Source of the DNA: Halorubrum sp. F4
GTDB lineage: Archaea > Halobacteriota > Halobacteria > Halobacteriales > Haloferacaceae
Assembly (NCBI RefSeq): GCF_027257195.1
Contig: NZ_JAPDFS010000001.1
Location: 126,798 to 190,797 of the forward strand
DNA length: 64,000 nucleotides
Direction: 5' to 3'
Shown here: one piece after another, positions 34,864 to 43,720 of the stretch
How positions within the stretch are numbered: position 1 is the first letter of the stretch
How the letters are laid out: each line of letters starts with the position of its first letter
The notes under the pieces: generated by a model
What the model was told of the DNA's origin: nothing
Databases searched by the model: none
What the model saw: the letters and a program-made list of their open reading frames with translations, nothing else
Made by a program: the position numbers and the translations under genes

Positions 34864-35487
34864 TCACGCCTCGACGACGTCTCTGATCCGATCGAAGACC
34901 CGATCCGGGGTCGCCTCGCCGTCGACCTCCTCGAGGACGCCCTCCTCGCGGAAGTGCTCGATCACGGGCTCGGTGTTCTCCTCGAACACCTCGAGCCGTT
35001 CGCGCGCGGTCTCCTCGGTGTCGTCCTCACGCTGGACCAACTCGCCGCCGCACTCGTCGCAGACGCCGGCCTCCTCGGGCGGCTGGAAGTCGACGTGGTA
35101 GTTCGCCCCACATCCTTCACAGACGCGGCGGCCGGTGAGCCGGTCGACGAGCACCTCGTCGTCGACGTCGAGGAGGACCACGGCGTCGAGGTCGGTGATC
35201 CCCGAGAGGTACTCCGCCTGCTCGAGGTTCCGCGGGTAGCCGTCGAGCACGAAGCCGTCGGCGTCCTCCAGGGCCGTCTTCACGATCTCGTTGACGACCG
35301 GATCGGGGACGAGCTCGCCCGCCTCCATGAACGATCGGGGCGTCCCGTACTCCGTCTCCATGTCCTTGTTCGCCCGGAGCGCGTCCCCGGTGGTGACGTG
35401 CTCGATCCCGTACTCCGCGGCCAGTTTCGCGCTCTGTGTCCCCTTGCCGGCGCCCGGCGCGCCCAGAAGCAGGATCCGGTGGCTCAT
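34864..35487 (-). CDS. adk: Adenylate kinase
   Basis: A 207-residue enzyme interconverting ATP plus AMP and two ADP. The P-loop is GAPGAGKGT (residues 9-17). Other landmarks are [35 protein letters not shown] and CDECGGEL; the four Cys form the zinc site of the LID domain. The start at 35487 ([12 protein letters not shown]) is dictated by the fold, and an upstream in-frame extension is rejected. It is followed by the DUF106 gene on the same strand. Confidence 0.97.
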   Translation of the reverse strand: MSHRILLLGAPGAGKGTQSAKLAAEYGIEHVTTGDALRANKDMETEYGTPRSFMEAGELVPDPVVNEIVKTALEDADGFVLDGYPRNLEQAEYLSGITDLDAVVLLDVDDEVLVDRLTGRRVCEGCGANYHVDFQPPEEAGVCDECGGELVQREDDTEETARERLEVFEENTEPVIEHFREEGVLEEVDGEATPDRVFDRIRDVVEA

Positions 35488-35603
35488 ACCGGAGCGGTCA
35501 TTCCGCGCACGTAAAGCCTTGAAGATCCGAATCGGCGGAAGACTCGGATCGACGTTGCGGATCGCGGTGATCCGCGTCGTGGCGGCCACGACGCGCCAGC
35601 GAC

Positions 35604-35640
35604 GGCGACGCCACCGCACCACCGGTGGCGACGCCACCGC
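35604..35640. repeat. 14-bp direct repeat with hairpin between endonuclease V and adk
   Basis: GGCGACGCCACCGC occurs at 35604-35617 and 35627-35640. Between them, GGTGGC (35624-35629) and GCCACC (35633-35638) can form a 6-bp hairpin. It lies between the endonuclease V stop codon and the adk promoter and could act in termination, though no T-run follows. Confidence 0.4.
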
Positions 35641-35671
35641 GCCGCGATCGGTCGTGGACGGGGCCGCCCGA

Positions 35672-36514
35672 TCAGTCGTTCTCCCCGAGTCGGCGTTTCA
35701 CTCGGTCCGCGTGCGCGTCAGCGAGGCGGGTCGGCTCCGGGAGCTTGTAGCCGGCCGAGAGCGCCGCGACGAGGTCGACGGTCGTCTCCGCGGACACGCG
35801 GTGGCCCGGACTCACGTACAGCGGATTCACGCGACGGCTGTTCGGGTACTGTCGCGACTGGTAGGCGTGGCCGATGACCGTCCCCGGTGCGGCGGTGGTC
35901 ACCGAGTCGTCGGCGCGGATCGTGGTTCGCCATCCCTCGGGGCGCTCCCCGACCGGCTCGTCCGGCTCGCCACAGAGGAGGCTCTTCGCGACGCCGACGC
36001 TCGGGAGGTCACGGGTCACGCCGACGTGCGTCGCCAGCCCGGCCTCGCGGTAGTGGATCCGACCGGATCCGTCACAGACGAGCAGGTCGGGAGTCACGGA
36101 GAGGTTCGCGAGCGCGGCGAGGATCGGTTCTCCCTCGCGAAACGCGAGCAGCCCGGGAACGTACGGGATCGAAAGCGGCGTGACCGCGTCCGCGTACTCG
36201 ACCACAGTCCCGTCGCGGATCGCGACCGCGGCCGACACCGCCTCGTCGTGTTCGGAACGGAACGCCTGGTCGATCCCCACGACGACCGGAGCGTCGGGGT
36301 CGGCGGACGAGACAGCAGCAGTTTCGTCCGCCGCGGGCGGCAGTCCCCCCGAGAGGTCGGCGGCCTCGTCGATCGCGACGTCGTCGGGGGTGAACTCGAG
36401 GTCGTCCACGAACGTCGCTTCCGCCGCCAACTCACGCTGGAGCGACTCCATCTCCTCGCGCGAGCGGTCCGAGTCGGGGAGGTACTCCGGGTTCGCGATC
36501 GAGTCCGGCGGCAT
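35672..36514 (-). CDS. nfi: Endonuclease V (deoxyinosine 3' endonuclease)
   Basis: A 280-residue repair nuclease that nicks near deaminated adenine (inosine). Family motifs are VGIDQAF with the metal-binding Asp, [12 protein letters not shown] with the catalytic Glu, [20 protein letters not shown], and GVAKSLLCG, then [11 protein letters not shown]. The N-terminal 85 residues include a low-complexity acidic part, longer than bacterial Nfi. Its start codon directly follows the rhomboid stop codon (TGAATG), so the two genes are probably co-transcribed and coupled. Confidence 0.95.
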   Translation of the reverse strand: MPPDSIANPEYLPDSDRSREEMESLQRELAAEATFVDDLEFTPDDVAIDEAADLSGGLPPAADETAAVSSADPDAPVVVGIDQAFRSEHDEAVSAAVAIRDGTVVEYADAVTPLSIPYVPGLLAFREGEPILAALANLSVTPDLLVCDGSGRIHYREAGLATHVGVTRDLPSVGVAKSLLCGEPDEPVGERPEGWRTTIRADDSVTTAAPGTVIGHAYQSRQYPNSRRVNPLYVSPGHRVSAETTVDLVAALSAGYKLPEPTRLADAHADRVKRRLGEND

Positions 36515-37483
36515 TCAGAACCGTCCGCCCGGGCCGCCGGGTCCGCCCGGACCGCCCGGTCCACGGACGCGACCGCCGCCCATCGAGACTCCGCCCGGAC
36601 CGCCCGCATGACGCGCGAGGTCGCGGTTCCGCGTGCCGAACGCGAGGCCGATCGCGAACCCGATCAGGTGGGCCACGTGGGCGATCCCGCCGACGCCGCC
36701 CGCGCCCGTCGAGACGACGAGGAGCGCGGAGATCAGCGCCACGCCCCACGTGAGGTACTTGAGCTTCATCGGGATCACGAAGAACAACAGGATCTCGAGG
36801 TTCGGCCGCCAGACCGTCAACACGCCGAGGATCGCGAACGTCGCGCCGCTGGCTCCGAGCACGCCCACGAGTCCGCCGGTCGCGAGCACGAACAGCACGT
36901 GGCCGAGCCCGGCGAGGATCCCCGAGGCGAGGAAGAAGCCGAGGAACTTCCTCGAACCCACCGCGCGCTCGACGAGCGGGCCGAAGAAGAACAGCACGAT
37001 GCTGTTGCCGAGGATGTGGAACAGCCCGCCCCGCGAGTGCGAGAAGACGGAGGTGACCCACGTCCAGACGTTGCCGAGCGCGTCCGACCGCAACACGAAT
37101 ATCTGGCTGTGGGCCGCCTCGCCGAGGGTGAGCGTCACCGCCCACTGCGCCACGAAGGTGAGCCACATGGCCGCGAGCAACACGTAGGTGGCGTTCCCGC
37201 GGAAGTAGCCGAGCAGGCCGCCGGTCCCGGTCTCACGCTCGATCCGCCGTTTCATCCGACTCGTGACGCCGCCGCCCCCGGCGTCGCCGGTGCCGCCCGC
37301 CGGTCCGCCCTCGACGCCGTCGTCGAAGCCGCTGTCGAAGACGCCGCCGGGGTCGTTCCACTCCGCGAGCCCCGGACAGTCGTGGTTCTCCGGCAGCCGG
37401 TGGTCGGCACAGAACGTCCGCCCACACCGTCGACACTGGTACGGGAGGTTCTCGTACTCCCCGCACTCGTCGCACGTCGCCAT
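36515..37483 (-). CDS. AN1 zinc finger-rhomboid intramembrane protease
   Basis: A 322-residue membrane protease. Residues 1-40 form an AN1-type zinc finger (C4, C7, C17, C20, C25, H28, H34, C36), followed by a Gly-rich linker and six membrane segments. The catalytic Ser is S212 in GASGA and the catalytic His is H272 in AHLIGFAIG; H156 and N160 (HILGN) contribute to the oxyanion hole. The last 30 residues are Gly/Pro repeats (GGPGGPGG). It cleaves within membrane-spanning substrates, which are unknown. CTTTAG lies about 27 nt before the start. Confidence 0.94.
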   Translation of the reverse strand: MATCDECGEYENLPYQCRRCGRTFCADHRLPENHDCPGLAEWNDPGGVFDSGFDDGVEGGPAGGTGDAGGGGVTSRMKRRIERETGTGGLLGYFRGNATYVLLAAMWLTFVAQWAVTLTLGEAAHSQIFVLRSDALGNVWTWVTSVFSHSRGGLFHILGNSIVLFFFGPLVERAVGSRKFLGFFLASGILAGLGHVLFVLATGGLVGVLGASGATFAILGVLTVWRPNLEILLFFVIPMKLKYLTWGVALISALLVVSTGAGGVGGIAHVAHLIGFAIGLAFGTRNRDLARHAGGPGGVSMGGGRVRGPGGPGGPGGPGGRF

Positions 37484-37561
37484 TACCGCCCCTTACGGCG
37501 GCGGTCCTAAAGCGGTTTGGCTCTCGGGTCGAGTCGGGCTCCGTCGTCGCGAACGTCCCTC

Positions 37562-38098
37562 TTACTTCGCGACCTTCGCCTCGAACTTCTCGCGGACCTT
37601 CTCGACCTTCGGTTGCGCGTGGAACGTACAGTAGGCGTCGTCCGGGTTCTTCGCGAAGTAGTCCTGGTGTTTCTCCTCGGCGCGGTAGAACGTCTCCAGC
37701 GGCTCGAGTTCGGTTACCACCTCGTCGTCGTACTCCTCGTCGAGCGCCTCGATGTACGCCGCGGCCCGCTCGCGCTGCTCCTCGTCGTGCGCGAGAACGA
37801 TCGACCGGTACTGGCTCCCCACGTCGGGTCCCTGCCGGTTCAGCTGTGTCGGGTCGTGGATCGTGAAAAACGCCTCCAGCAGGTCGTCGTAGGTGATGAC
37901 CTCGGGATCGTATTCGACCTGGACGACCTCCGCGTGGCCGGTCTCGCCGGTACAGACCGCCCGATACGTCGGGTCCTCCGTGTGGCCCCCGGCGTACCCG
38001 GATGTCACCGATTCCACGCCCGAGAGTTCCTCGAGCGCCGCCTCGACACACCAGAAGCAGCCGCCGCCGAACGTCGCCGTTTCGAGGGGTTCCGTCAT
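37562..38098 (-). CDS. msrA: Peptide methionine (S)-S-oxide reductase
   Basis: A 178-residue repair enzyme reducing methionine-S-sulfoxide in proteins. The catalytic motif GGGCFWC (C14) is followed by SGYAGGHTEDPTYRAVCTG, GHAEVVQVEYDP and DPTQLNRQGPDVGSQYRS, all standard for MsrA. The start at 38098 is chosen by alignment with the family N-terminus; an in-frame codon at 38131 falls in the promoter, whose GTTTAATAGG box lies about 27 nt upstream. Confidence 0.97.
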   Translation of the reverse strand: MTEPLETATFGGGCFWCVEAALEELSGVESVTSGYAGGHTEDPTYRAVCTGETGHAEVVQVEYDPEVITYDDLLEAFFTIHDPTQLNRQGPDVGSQYRSIVLAHDEEQRERAAAYIEALDEEYDDEVVTELEPLETFYRAEEKHQDYFAKNPDDAYCTFHAQPKVEKVREKFEAKVAK

Positions 38099-38211
38099 GT
38101 CCCCCGATAGGGGCGCGAGCCTATTAAACACCGTCCGAGGGATCCCGTCAGCGCGTGCCGGTCCTCGTCGCCGAACGGTAGACCTTTGCCGTCCCCCCTC
38201 CCAGCCGTGGT

Positions 38212-38616
38212 ATGGTCTCGCTGGGACTGGTGGTGGCGCGGTTCAACGGTTCCGTGACGGAACCGATGGCCGAGGCCGCCCGGGAGGCGGCGGCCGAGCG
38301 CGACGCGGTCGTCGTCGACGAAGTGAGCGTGCCGGGCGCGTACGACAGCCCGCTCGCGGCCGATCGGCTGGCACGGCGGGAGGACGTCGACGCGGTCGCC
38401 GTCGTCGGCGCGATCGTCACCGGCGACACCGACCACGACCGCGTCATCGCGAACGCGACCGCGGAGAAGCTCACGGAGGTGAGCCTCGACCGCGACACCC
38501 CGGTCACGTTCGGCGTGAGCGGCCCGGGAATGTCCGGGGCGGAGGCCCGCGAGCGGATAGACAAGGGCGCGGATGCCGCTCGTGCCGCCATCGACCTCAC
38601 GGAGGAGCTCGACTGA
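38212..38616 (+). CDS. ribH: 6,7-dimethyl-8-ribityllumazine synthase
   Basis: A 134-residue enzyme of riboflavin biosynthesis condensing the pyrimidine diamine with dihydroxybutanone phosphate. Landmarks are VVARFNGSVTEPM, VPGAYDSPLAADRL, VVGAIVTGDTDHD (normally GAVI-G-T-H) and VTFGVSGPGMSGAEA. The short length is normal for archaeal RibH. It is 91 bp ahead of the aminotransferase on the same strand. Confidence 0.93.
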   Translation: MVSLGLVVARFNGSVTEPMAEAAREAAAERDAVVVDEVSVPGAYDSPLAADRLARREDVDAVAVVGAIVTGDTDHDRVIANATAEKLTEVSLDRDTPVTFGVSGPGMSGAEARERIDKGADAARAAIDLTEELD

Positions 38617-38707
38617 CGAACTCCCACGATCGACGGACCCTCACGGCTGACGGCTCCCCACGATCGACGAAGCTCACGACCAAACGACACACGACCAACG
38701 GAACACA

Positions 38708-39862
38708 ATGACCGACGCATACGACTACTCCGACCGGATCGGACGCGTAGAGCCCAGCGCGACGCTGGCGATATCGAACCTGGCCGCCGAAAAGGAGGCC
38801 GAAGGGGCGGACATCGTCGATCTCTCGGTGGGCGAGCCCGACTTCGACACGCCCGAGAACGTCGTCGAGGCCGGCAAGACGGCCCTCGACGCGGGGCATA
38901 CGGGGTACACCTCCTCGAACGGGATCCCGTCCCTTCGTGAGGCGATCGCGGCGAAACTCCGCGACGACGGGATCGACGCGACCGCCGACGAGGTGGTCGT
39001 CACTCCCGGCGGCAAACAGGCGCTCTACGAGACGTTCCAGACGCTGATCGACGACGGGGACGAGGTAGTGCTTTTGGACCCCGCGTGGGTCTCCTACGAG
39101 GCGATGGCGAAGCTCGCCGGCGGCGACCTCTCCCGCGTCGACCTGGCTCCGCACGGCTTCCAGCTGGAGCCCGCCCTCGACGACCTCGCCGAGGCGGTCT
39201 CCGACGACACCGAACTCCTCGTGGTCAACTCCCCGTCGAACCCGACCGGCGCGGTGTTCTCGGAGGCCGCGCTCGAGGGCGTTCGCGACCTCGCGGTCGA
39301 ACACGACCTCGCCGTGATCTCCGACGAGATCTACGAGCGGATCGTCTACGACGCGGACCACGTCTCGCTCGCGAGCCTCGACGGGATGGCCGACCGCACG
39401 GTGACGGTCAACGGCTTCTCGAAGGCGTACTCGATGACGGGCTGGCGTCTCGGCTACCTCCACGCGACCGAGGGGTTCGTCGGCCAGGCGGGCAAGCTCC
39501 ACTCGCACTCCGTCTCGTGTGCGACCAACTTCGTCCAGCGCGCGGGCGTCGAGGCGCTCGAGAACACCGACGAGTCGGTCGAGGAGATGCGCGAGGCGTT
39601 CGCCGACCGTCGGGATCTGCTGGTCGATCTGTTCGACGAACACGGCGTCGACGTCGACGTCGGCGACGGAGCCTTCTACATGATGATACCCGTGGACGCG
39701 GACGACGCCGACTGGTGTGAGCGGGCGATCGAGCAGGCTTCAGTCGCCTGTGTGCCCGGAAACGCGTTCAACGCTCCCGGCTTCGCGAGGATCTCCTACG
39801 CCGCGAGCGAGGAGCGCCTGCGCGAGGCGGTCGACCGGCTCGTCGCGAACGACCTGCTCTAG
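38708..39862 (+). CDS. Class I pyridoxal-phosphate aminotransferase (aspartate aminotransferase-like)
   Basis: A 384-residue fold-type I enzyme. The PLP lysine is K239 in NGFSKAYSMTGWRLGYL, and other landmarks are LSVGEPDFDTPENV, TGYTSSNGIPSLREA, VVNSPSNPTGAVF and the C-terminal Arg in NAPGFARISYA. It probably transaminates aspartate or aromatic amino acids with 2-oxoglutarate; the exact acceptor cannot be read from sequence. Confidence 0.93.
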   Translation: MTDAYDYSDRIGRVEPSATLAISNLAAEKEAEGADIVDLSVGEPDFDTPENVVEAGKTALDAGHTGYTSSNGIPSLREAIAAKLRDDGIDATADEVVVTPGGKQALYETFQTLIDDGDEVVLLDPAWVSYEAMAKLAGGDLSRVDLAPHGFQLEPALDDLAEAVSDDTELLVVNSPSNPTGAVFSEAALEGVRDLAVEHDLAVISDEIYERIVYDADHVSLASLDGMADRTVTVNGFSKAYSMTGWRLGYLHATEGFVGQAGKLHSHSVSCATNFVQRAGVEALENTDESVEEMREAFADRRDLLVDLFDEHGVDVDVGDGAFYMMIPVDADDADWCERAIEQASVACVPGNAFNAPGFARISYAASEERLREAVDRLVANDLL

Positions 39863-39903
39863 GTCGTCGACGAACCGAGTGCGACGGGCCGTCCCGGTCG
39901 TCC

Positions 39904-39952
39904 CATCGGTTTCGCCGAGGTATCGTTTTTTGCCGGAACATCGGTTTCGCCG
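39904..39952 (+). terminator. T6 terminator inside a 14-bp direct repeat
   Basis: TTTTTT at 39926-39931 lies 64 bp after the aminotransferase stop and likely ends its transcript. CATCGGTTTCGCCG occurs at 39904-39917 and again at 39939-39952, flanking the T-run. The second copy abuts the usp promoter box (TTTTTATA, 39959-39966). Confidence 0.5.
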
Positions 39953-39997
39953 GGGGGATTTTTATACGCCTGTGCGGATCGTCCCCGTGGTGAGGAC

Positions 39998-40477
39998 ATG
40001 TACAAACACATACTGTTCCCCACGGACGGGAGCGCCGGCTCCGAGGCCGCGATAGCACACGTACGCGAACTGGCGGAGGCGTTCGACGCCACCGTTCACG
40101 TGCTGCACGTCGTCGACACGCGTCAGGCCCATCTCGGGATTGGAAGCAACTACCTCACGGGCGTGAAAAGCTACACCGGGGACCGTCCGTCCGAGGAGGA
40201 ACGACGGCGGGCCGTCGAGGAACGGGCCCAACCGTACGTCGAAGAGCTCGCGGACGACCTCGAGGGCATCGAGACGGTTCCGGTAGCCCGGCAGGGGAAC
40301 CCCCACGAGGAGATCCTCGCGTATATCGACGAGAACGACATCGACCTCGTGGTGATGGGCACCGAAGGTCACACCGGCGTCGAACGGTACCTGCTCGGCA
40401 GCGTCTCCGAGAAGGTCGTTCGGCTGGCCGACGCGCCGGTGGTGACGGTTCGCGCCGACGAGGTCGACGACGAGTGA
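39998..40477 (+). CDS. Universal stress protein (UspA family)
   Basis: A 159-residue single-domain Usp. It begins KHILFPTDGSAGSEAAIAHV and ends with the nucleotide-binding G-2x-G-9x-G pattern in MGTEGHTGVERYLLGSVSEK, so ATP binding is likely. The AT-rich element TTTATA is 34 nt upstream and GAGG precedes the ATG by two bases, so this gene may have a short leader with a Shine-Dalgarno site, unlike most single genes here. Confidence 0.94.
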   Translation: MYKHILFPTDGSAGSEAAIAHVRELAEAFDATVHVLHVVDTRQAHLGIGSNYLTGVKSYTGDRPSEEERRRAVEERAQPYVEELADDLEGIETVPVARQGNPHEEILAYIDENDIDLVVMGTEGHTGVERYLLGSVSEKVVRLADAPVVTVRADEVDDE

Positions 40478-40551
40478 TCTGATCGGCGGCGAGGACCGCC
40501 GGGGGTTCGGCGTTCCGAAACCCTTACTCCCGGCCCGTCGTACCTCCCGGT

Positions 40552-40866
40552 ATGACAGACACGCCGGATTCGGACGGTTCGGCCGACGGGGACGACCCCG
40601 CCGTCGACGCCGCCGAAGTGGAGCACGTCGCGGAGCTGGCCCGAGTCCGTCTCGAGGAGGGAGAAACGGCGGCGTTCGCCGACCAGTTCGCGGAGATCCT
40701 CGAGTACTTCGAGGCGCTCGACGAGGTCCCCGACCTCGACCGCGAGGAGGACCTCGTCAACGTGATGCGCGAAGACGAGATCGAGGAGGGACTCACACGG
40801 GAGGAGGCGCTCTCGAACGCCGCGGAGACGGAGGACGGCTTCTTCAAGGGGCCGAAGGTGTCGTAG
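40552..40866 (+). CDS. gatC: Asp-tRNA(Asn)/Glu-tRNA(Gln) amidotransferase subunit C
   Basis: A 104-residue subunit. Following an acidic lead of about 20 residues, VEHVAELARVRLEEGETAAF and EILEYFEALDEVPDLD are the family signatures. GatC wraps around and stabilises GatA. It is followed immediately by gatA (no gap). TTACT is centred 26 nt before the ATG. Confidence 0.95.
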   Translation: MTDTPDSDGSADGDDPAVDAAEVEHVAELARVRLEEGETAAFADQFAEILEYFEALDEVPDLDREEDLVNVMREDEIEEGLTREEALSNAAETEDGFFKGPKVS

Positions 40867-42177
40867 ATGGCGACCGACTACAACGCGTTCATCACCGAGG
40901 ACACGATCGAGGGCGATCCCGACGCCTCGGGGCCGCTCGCGGGCGCGACCGTCGCGGTCAAGGACAACATCTCCACCGCGGGCGTCCGGACGACCTGCGG
41001 CTCGGAGATGCTCGCCGACTACGTCCCGCCGTACTCCGCGACCGTCGTCGAGCGGCTGACCGACGCGGGCGCGACGGTCGTCGGGAAGACCAACATGGAC
41101 GAGTTCGGGATGGGAACCACCACGGAGACCTCCGCGTTCGGCCCGACGCGGAACCCCGCCGACCCCGAACGCGTACCGGGAGGCTCGTCGGGCGGGTCCG
41201 CGGCGGCGGTCGCCGCCGGCGAGGCCGACGTGGCGCTCGGATCGGACACGGGCGGGTCGGTGCGCTGTCCGGCCGCGTTCTGTGGCGTCGTCGGGATCAA
41301 GCCCACCTACGGGCTCGTCTCGCGGTACGGTCTCGTCGCGTACGCCAACTCGCTCGAGCAGATCGGCCCGATCGCGGGCACCGTCGAGAGGGCCGCCGAG
41401 ACGCTCGACGTCATCGCCGGCCCCGACCCCAACGACGGGACGACCCGCGATCCGCGCGAGGTCGACGGCGCTGACGCGGGCGTCCCGGAGAGTGGATACG
41501 CCGCGGCCGCCGACGGCGACGTGGACGGACTGACCGTGGGCGTGCCGACGGAGCTGTTCGACGGGGCCGACGAGCGCGTGGTCGAGACGGTCGAGGCCGC
41601 GATCGCCGACCTCGAGGTGCAGGGCGCGGAGACGACCGAGATCTCCCTCCCCTCCGTCGAGCACGCGGTCCAGGCGTACTACGTGATCGCCACCGGCGAG
41701 GCCTCCTCGAACCTCGCACGGTTCGACGGGGTGCGGTACGGCCACCGTGCCGACTCGGACGGCAACTGGAACGAGTCGTTCGCCGAGACCCGCGAGGCGT
41801 TCGGCGCGGAGGTCAAACGCCGGATCCTGCTCGGGACCTACGCGCTCTCGGCGGGATACCACGACAAGTACTATCGGAAGGCCCAGGACGCCCGCGAGTG
41901 GGTTCGACGGGACTTCGAGGACGCCTTCGCCGACGTGGACGTGATCGCGTCGCCGACGATGCCCGTGCTCCCCTTCGAGCTGGGCGAGAGCCTCGACGAC
42001 CCGCTCCGGATGTACCTCGCGGACGCGAACACGACGCCCGCCAACCTCGCGAACCTGCCGGCGATCTCGGTGCCCGCGGGCGAGGCCGACGGGCTCCCGG
42101 TCGGCCTCCAACTCGTCGGCCCGAAGTTCGACGAGGCGACGGTCATTCGCGCGGCGAGCGCGGTCGAGGACCGATGA
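40867..42177 (+). CDS. gatA: Asp-tRNA(Asn)/Glu-tRNA(Gln) amidotransferase subunit A
   Basis: A 436-residue glutaminase subunit of the amidase-signature family. The catalytic triad is Lys32 (VAVKDNI), cis-Ser107 (PGGSSGGS) and nucleophile Ser131 (GSDTGGSVR). It supplies ammonia for converting mischarged Asp-tRNA(Asn) or Glu-tRNA(Gln). The N-terminus is shorter than in bacteria, as usual in haloarchaea. It starts directly after gatC, and its stop overlaps the next gene by ATGA; gatB is not in the window. Confidence 0.97.
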   Translation: MATDYNAFITEDTIEGDPDASGPLAGATVAVKDNISTAGVRTTCGSEMLADYVPPYSATVVERLTDAGATVVGKTNMDEFGMGTTTETSAFGPTRNPADPERVPGGSSGGSAAAVAAGEADVALGSDTGGSVRCPAAFCGVVGIKPTYGLVSRYGLVAYANSLEQIGPIAGTVERAAETLDVIAGPDPNDGTTRDPREVDGADAGVPESGYAAAADGDVDGLTVGVPTELFDGADERVVETVEAAIADLEVQGAETTEISLPSVEHAVQAYYVIATGEASSNLARFDGVRYGHRADSDGNWNESFAETREAFGAEVKRRILLGTYALSAGYHDKYYRKAQDAREWVRRDFEDAFADVDVIASPTMPVLPFELGESLDDPLRMYLADANTTPANLANLPAISVPAGEADGLPVGLQLVGPKFDEATVIRAASAVEDR

Positions 42178-42680
42178 GCCTGACCGACGAGGAACTGGAC
42201 CGTCTCGCGGACGTGGTGCGGCTCCAGCCGACGAAGAACTCCGAGCTGGAGGAGGCCTGGGGCGTCGACGGCGGCAGCGAGGTCCACCGCTACCTCGAGA
42301 ACCACCTAAAGGACTACTACTACCGCGACGACGACAGCCTGATCCGGGCGACCGCGGAGGCGAACGACCTCGTCGACGTCGAACCCGGCATCGAGGCGGA
42401 CGCGGTCGCGAAGGGAGCCGCCCCCGACACGATCCGCGTCCCCGAGCTCGAAGCCCGGGTGTTCGCGGTCGTCGCCGGCCCGGACGAGCGCTCGCAGTCG
42501 GTCGTGAGCGTCCTCGAGGAACTCCGGGGGACCTACGACATCGACCCCGACGTGGGGGAGGTCCGCCGTGCGCTCCGGAGCCTCGAGCGGAAGAACGTCG
42601 TCGAGGTGGTCTACCGGACGGTGCCGACGTTCCGTCTCGCGGTCGAGCGGGACGCGGTCACGGTGGAAGTCAACGAGTAG
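42174..42680 (+). CDS. Conserved haloarchaeal protein (possibly DUF5797)
   Basis: A 168-residue acidic protein. The N-terminal half (ELDRLADVVRLQPTKNSELE, EVHRYLENHLKDYYYRDDD) looks like a helix-turn-helix that senses or binds nucleic acid. The C-terminal half has a second winged-helix pattern (VGEVRRALRSLERKNVVEVV). I associate the first part with DUF5797, with moderate confidence. It overlaps gatA by four bases (ATGA), so it is translated with the tRNA amidotransferase genes. Confidence 0.7.
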   Translation: MSLTDEELDRLADVVRLQPTKNSELEEAWGVDGGSEVHRYLENHLKDYYYRDDDSLIRATAEANDLVDVEPGIEADAVAKGAAPDTIRVPELEARVFAVVAGPDERSQSVVSVLEELRGTYDIDPDVGEVRRALRSLERKNVVEVVYRTVPTFRLAVERDAVTVEVNE

Positions 42681-42715
42681 CGGCCTCGATCGCCGGTCGA
42701 TCCGCCGAATCCGGC

Positions 42716-43720
42716 TCAGTCCTCCGCCGATCCGCCGGCCGCGGCGTCCATCCCTCCCGTGACCGCCTCGGACTCCTCGACGACGTCCCGCCGCGACTGG
42801 AGTTTCCCGGCCAACACCATGCCGACGTAGACCGCGACGGCGACGAGGACGATCGTGCCGCCGGCGGTCGCCTCGTACCGGTACGACAGCGTGATACCGA
42901 CGATCACGGCGATCTCCGCGAGAACCACGGACGCGAGGAGCGCCTCACGGAAGCCGCGGGCGACCTGGGCGGCCGCGGCGACGGGCACGACGAGCATCGC
43001 GGCGACCAGGATCACGCCCATGATCTGCATCGCGCCGACCACGACCATCGCGGTCAGCGTCGTCATGAGGCGGTTGTACCAGGAGACGTTGAGGCCGGCG
43101 ACGCGGGCCGCGGTCTCGTCGAAAGTGACGTACAACAGCTGTTTGTAGGTGATCGTCACCACGATCGAGACGACGAGGAAGAGCACGACGAGAAGCGCCG
43201 CGTTCTCCCGTGAGACCGTCGCGAGGTTGCCGAACAGGTACTGGTTGATCCCGACGGCGAGTCCGCCGGTGTTCAGACTGATGAGGACCGCCCCGAGCGC
43301 GAACCCCGTCGAGAGCACGATCGCCATCGAGACGTCGTTGTACGCGTCGGTGACCTCCGAGATCAGTTCGATGGCGAGCGCGGCGAGCATCGCGACGACG
43401 ACCGCCGTGACGTACGGGGATATCCCCGTGCCGAGAAGCGAGTTGACGAACAGCCCGACCGCGACGCCCGCGAAGGCGGTGTGTGCCAGCGCGTCGCCGA
43501 TGAGCGCCATCTGCCGGTGGACGAGGAACGTCCCCACGAGCGGGGCCATGACCGCGATCAGCCCCCCGACGAGAAGCGCGTGGTGCATGAAGACGTAGTC
43601 GAGCATGCCGATCCCGAGCGCGTCGCCGACCGCGGCCAGGGCGTCGCTCCACAGCCCGATCAGCCACGCGAGGAGGTCGTACGGAGCCCGGACCGCGTCG
43701 CCGATGAGGGGGGCGGTCAT
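42716..43720 (-). CDS. Zinc/manganese ABC transporter permease (ZnuB/MntB type)
   Basis: A 334-residue ABC-3-family permease with about eight membrane segments. The segments surrounding MALIGDALAHTAFAGVAVGL are characteristic of metal importers. The C-terminal tail is acidic and cytoplasmic. The start overlaps the ATPase stop codon by four bases. It is the third gene of the operon transcribed leftward from 45.65 kb. Confidence 0.92.
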   Translation of the reverse strand: MTAPLIGDAVRAPYDLLAWLIGLWSDALAAVGDALGIGMLDYVFMHHALLVGGLIAVMAPLVGTFLVHRQMALIGDALAHTAFAGVAVGLFVNSLLGTGISPYVTAVVVAMLAALAIELISEVTDAYNDVSMAIVLSTGFALGAVLISLNTGGLAVGINQYLFGNLATVSRENAALLVVLFLVVSIVVTITYKQLLYVTFDETAARVAGLNVSWYNRLMTTLTAMVVVGAMQIMGVILVAAMLVVPVAAAAQVARGFREALLASVVLAEIAVIVGITLSYRYEATAGGTIVLVAVAVYVGMVLAGKLQSRRDVVEESEAVTGGMDAAAGGSAED

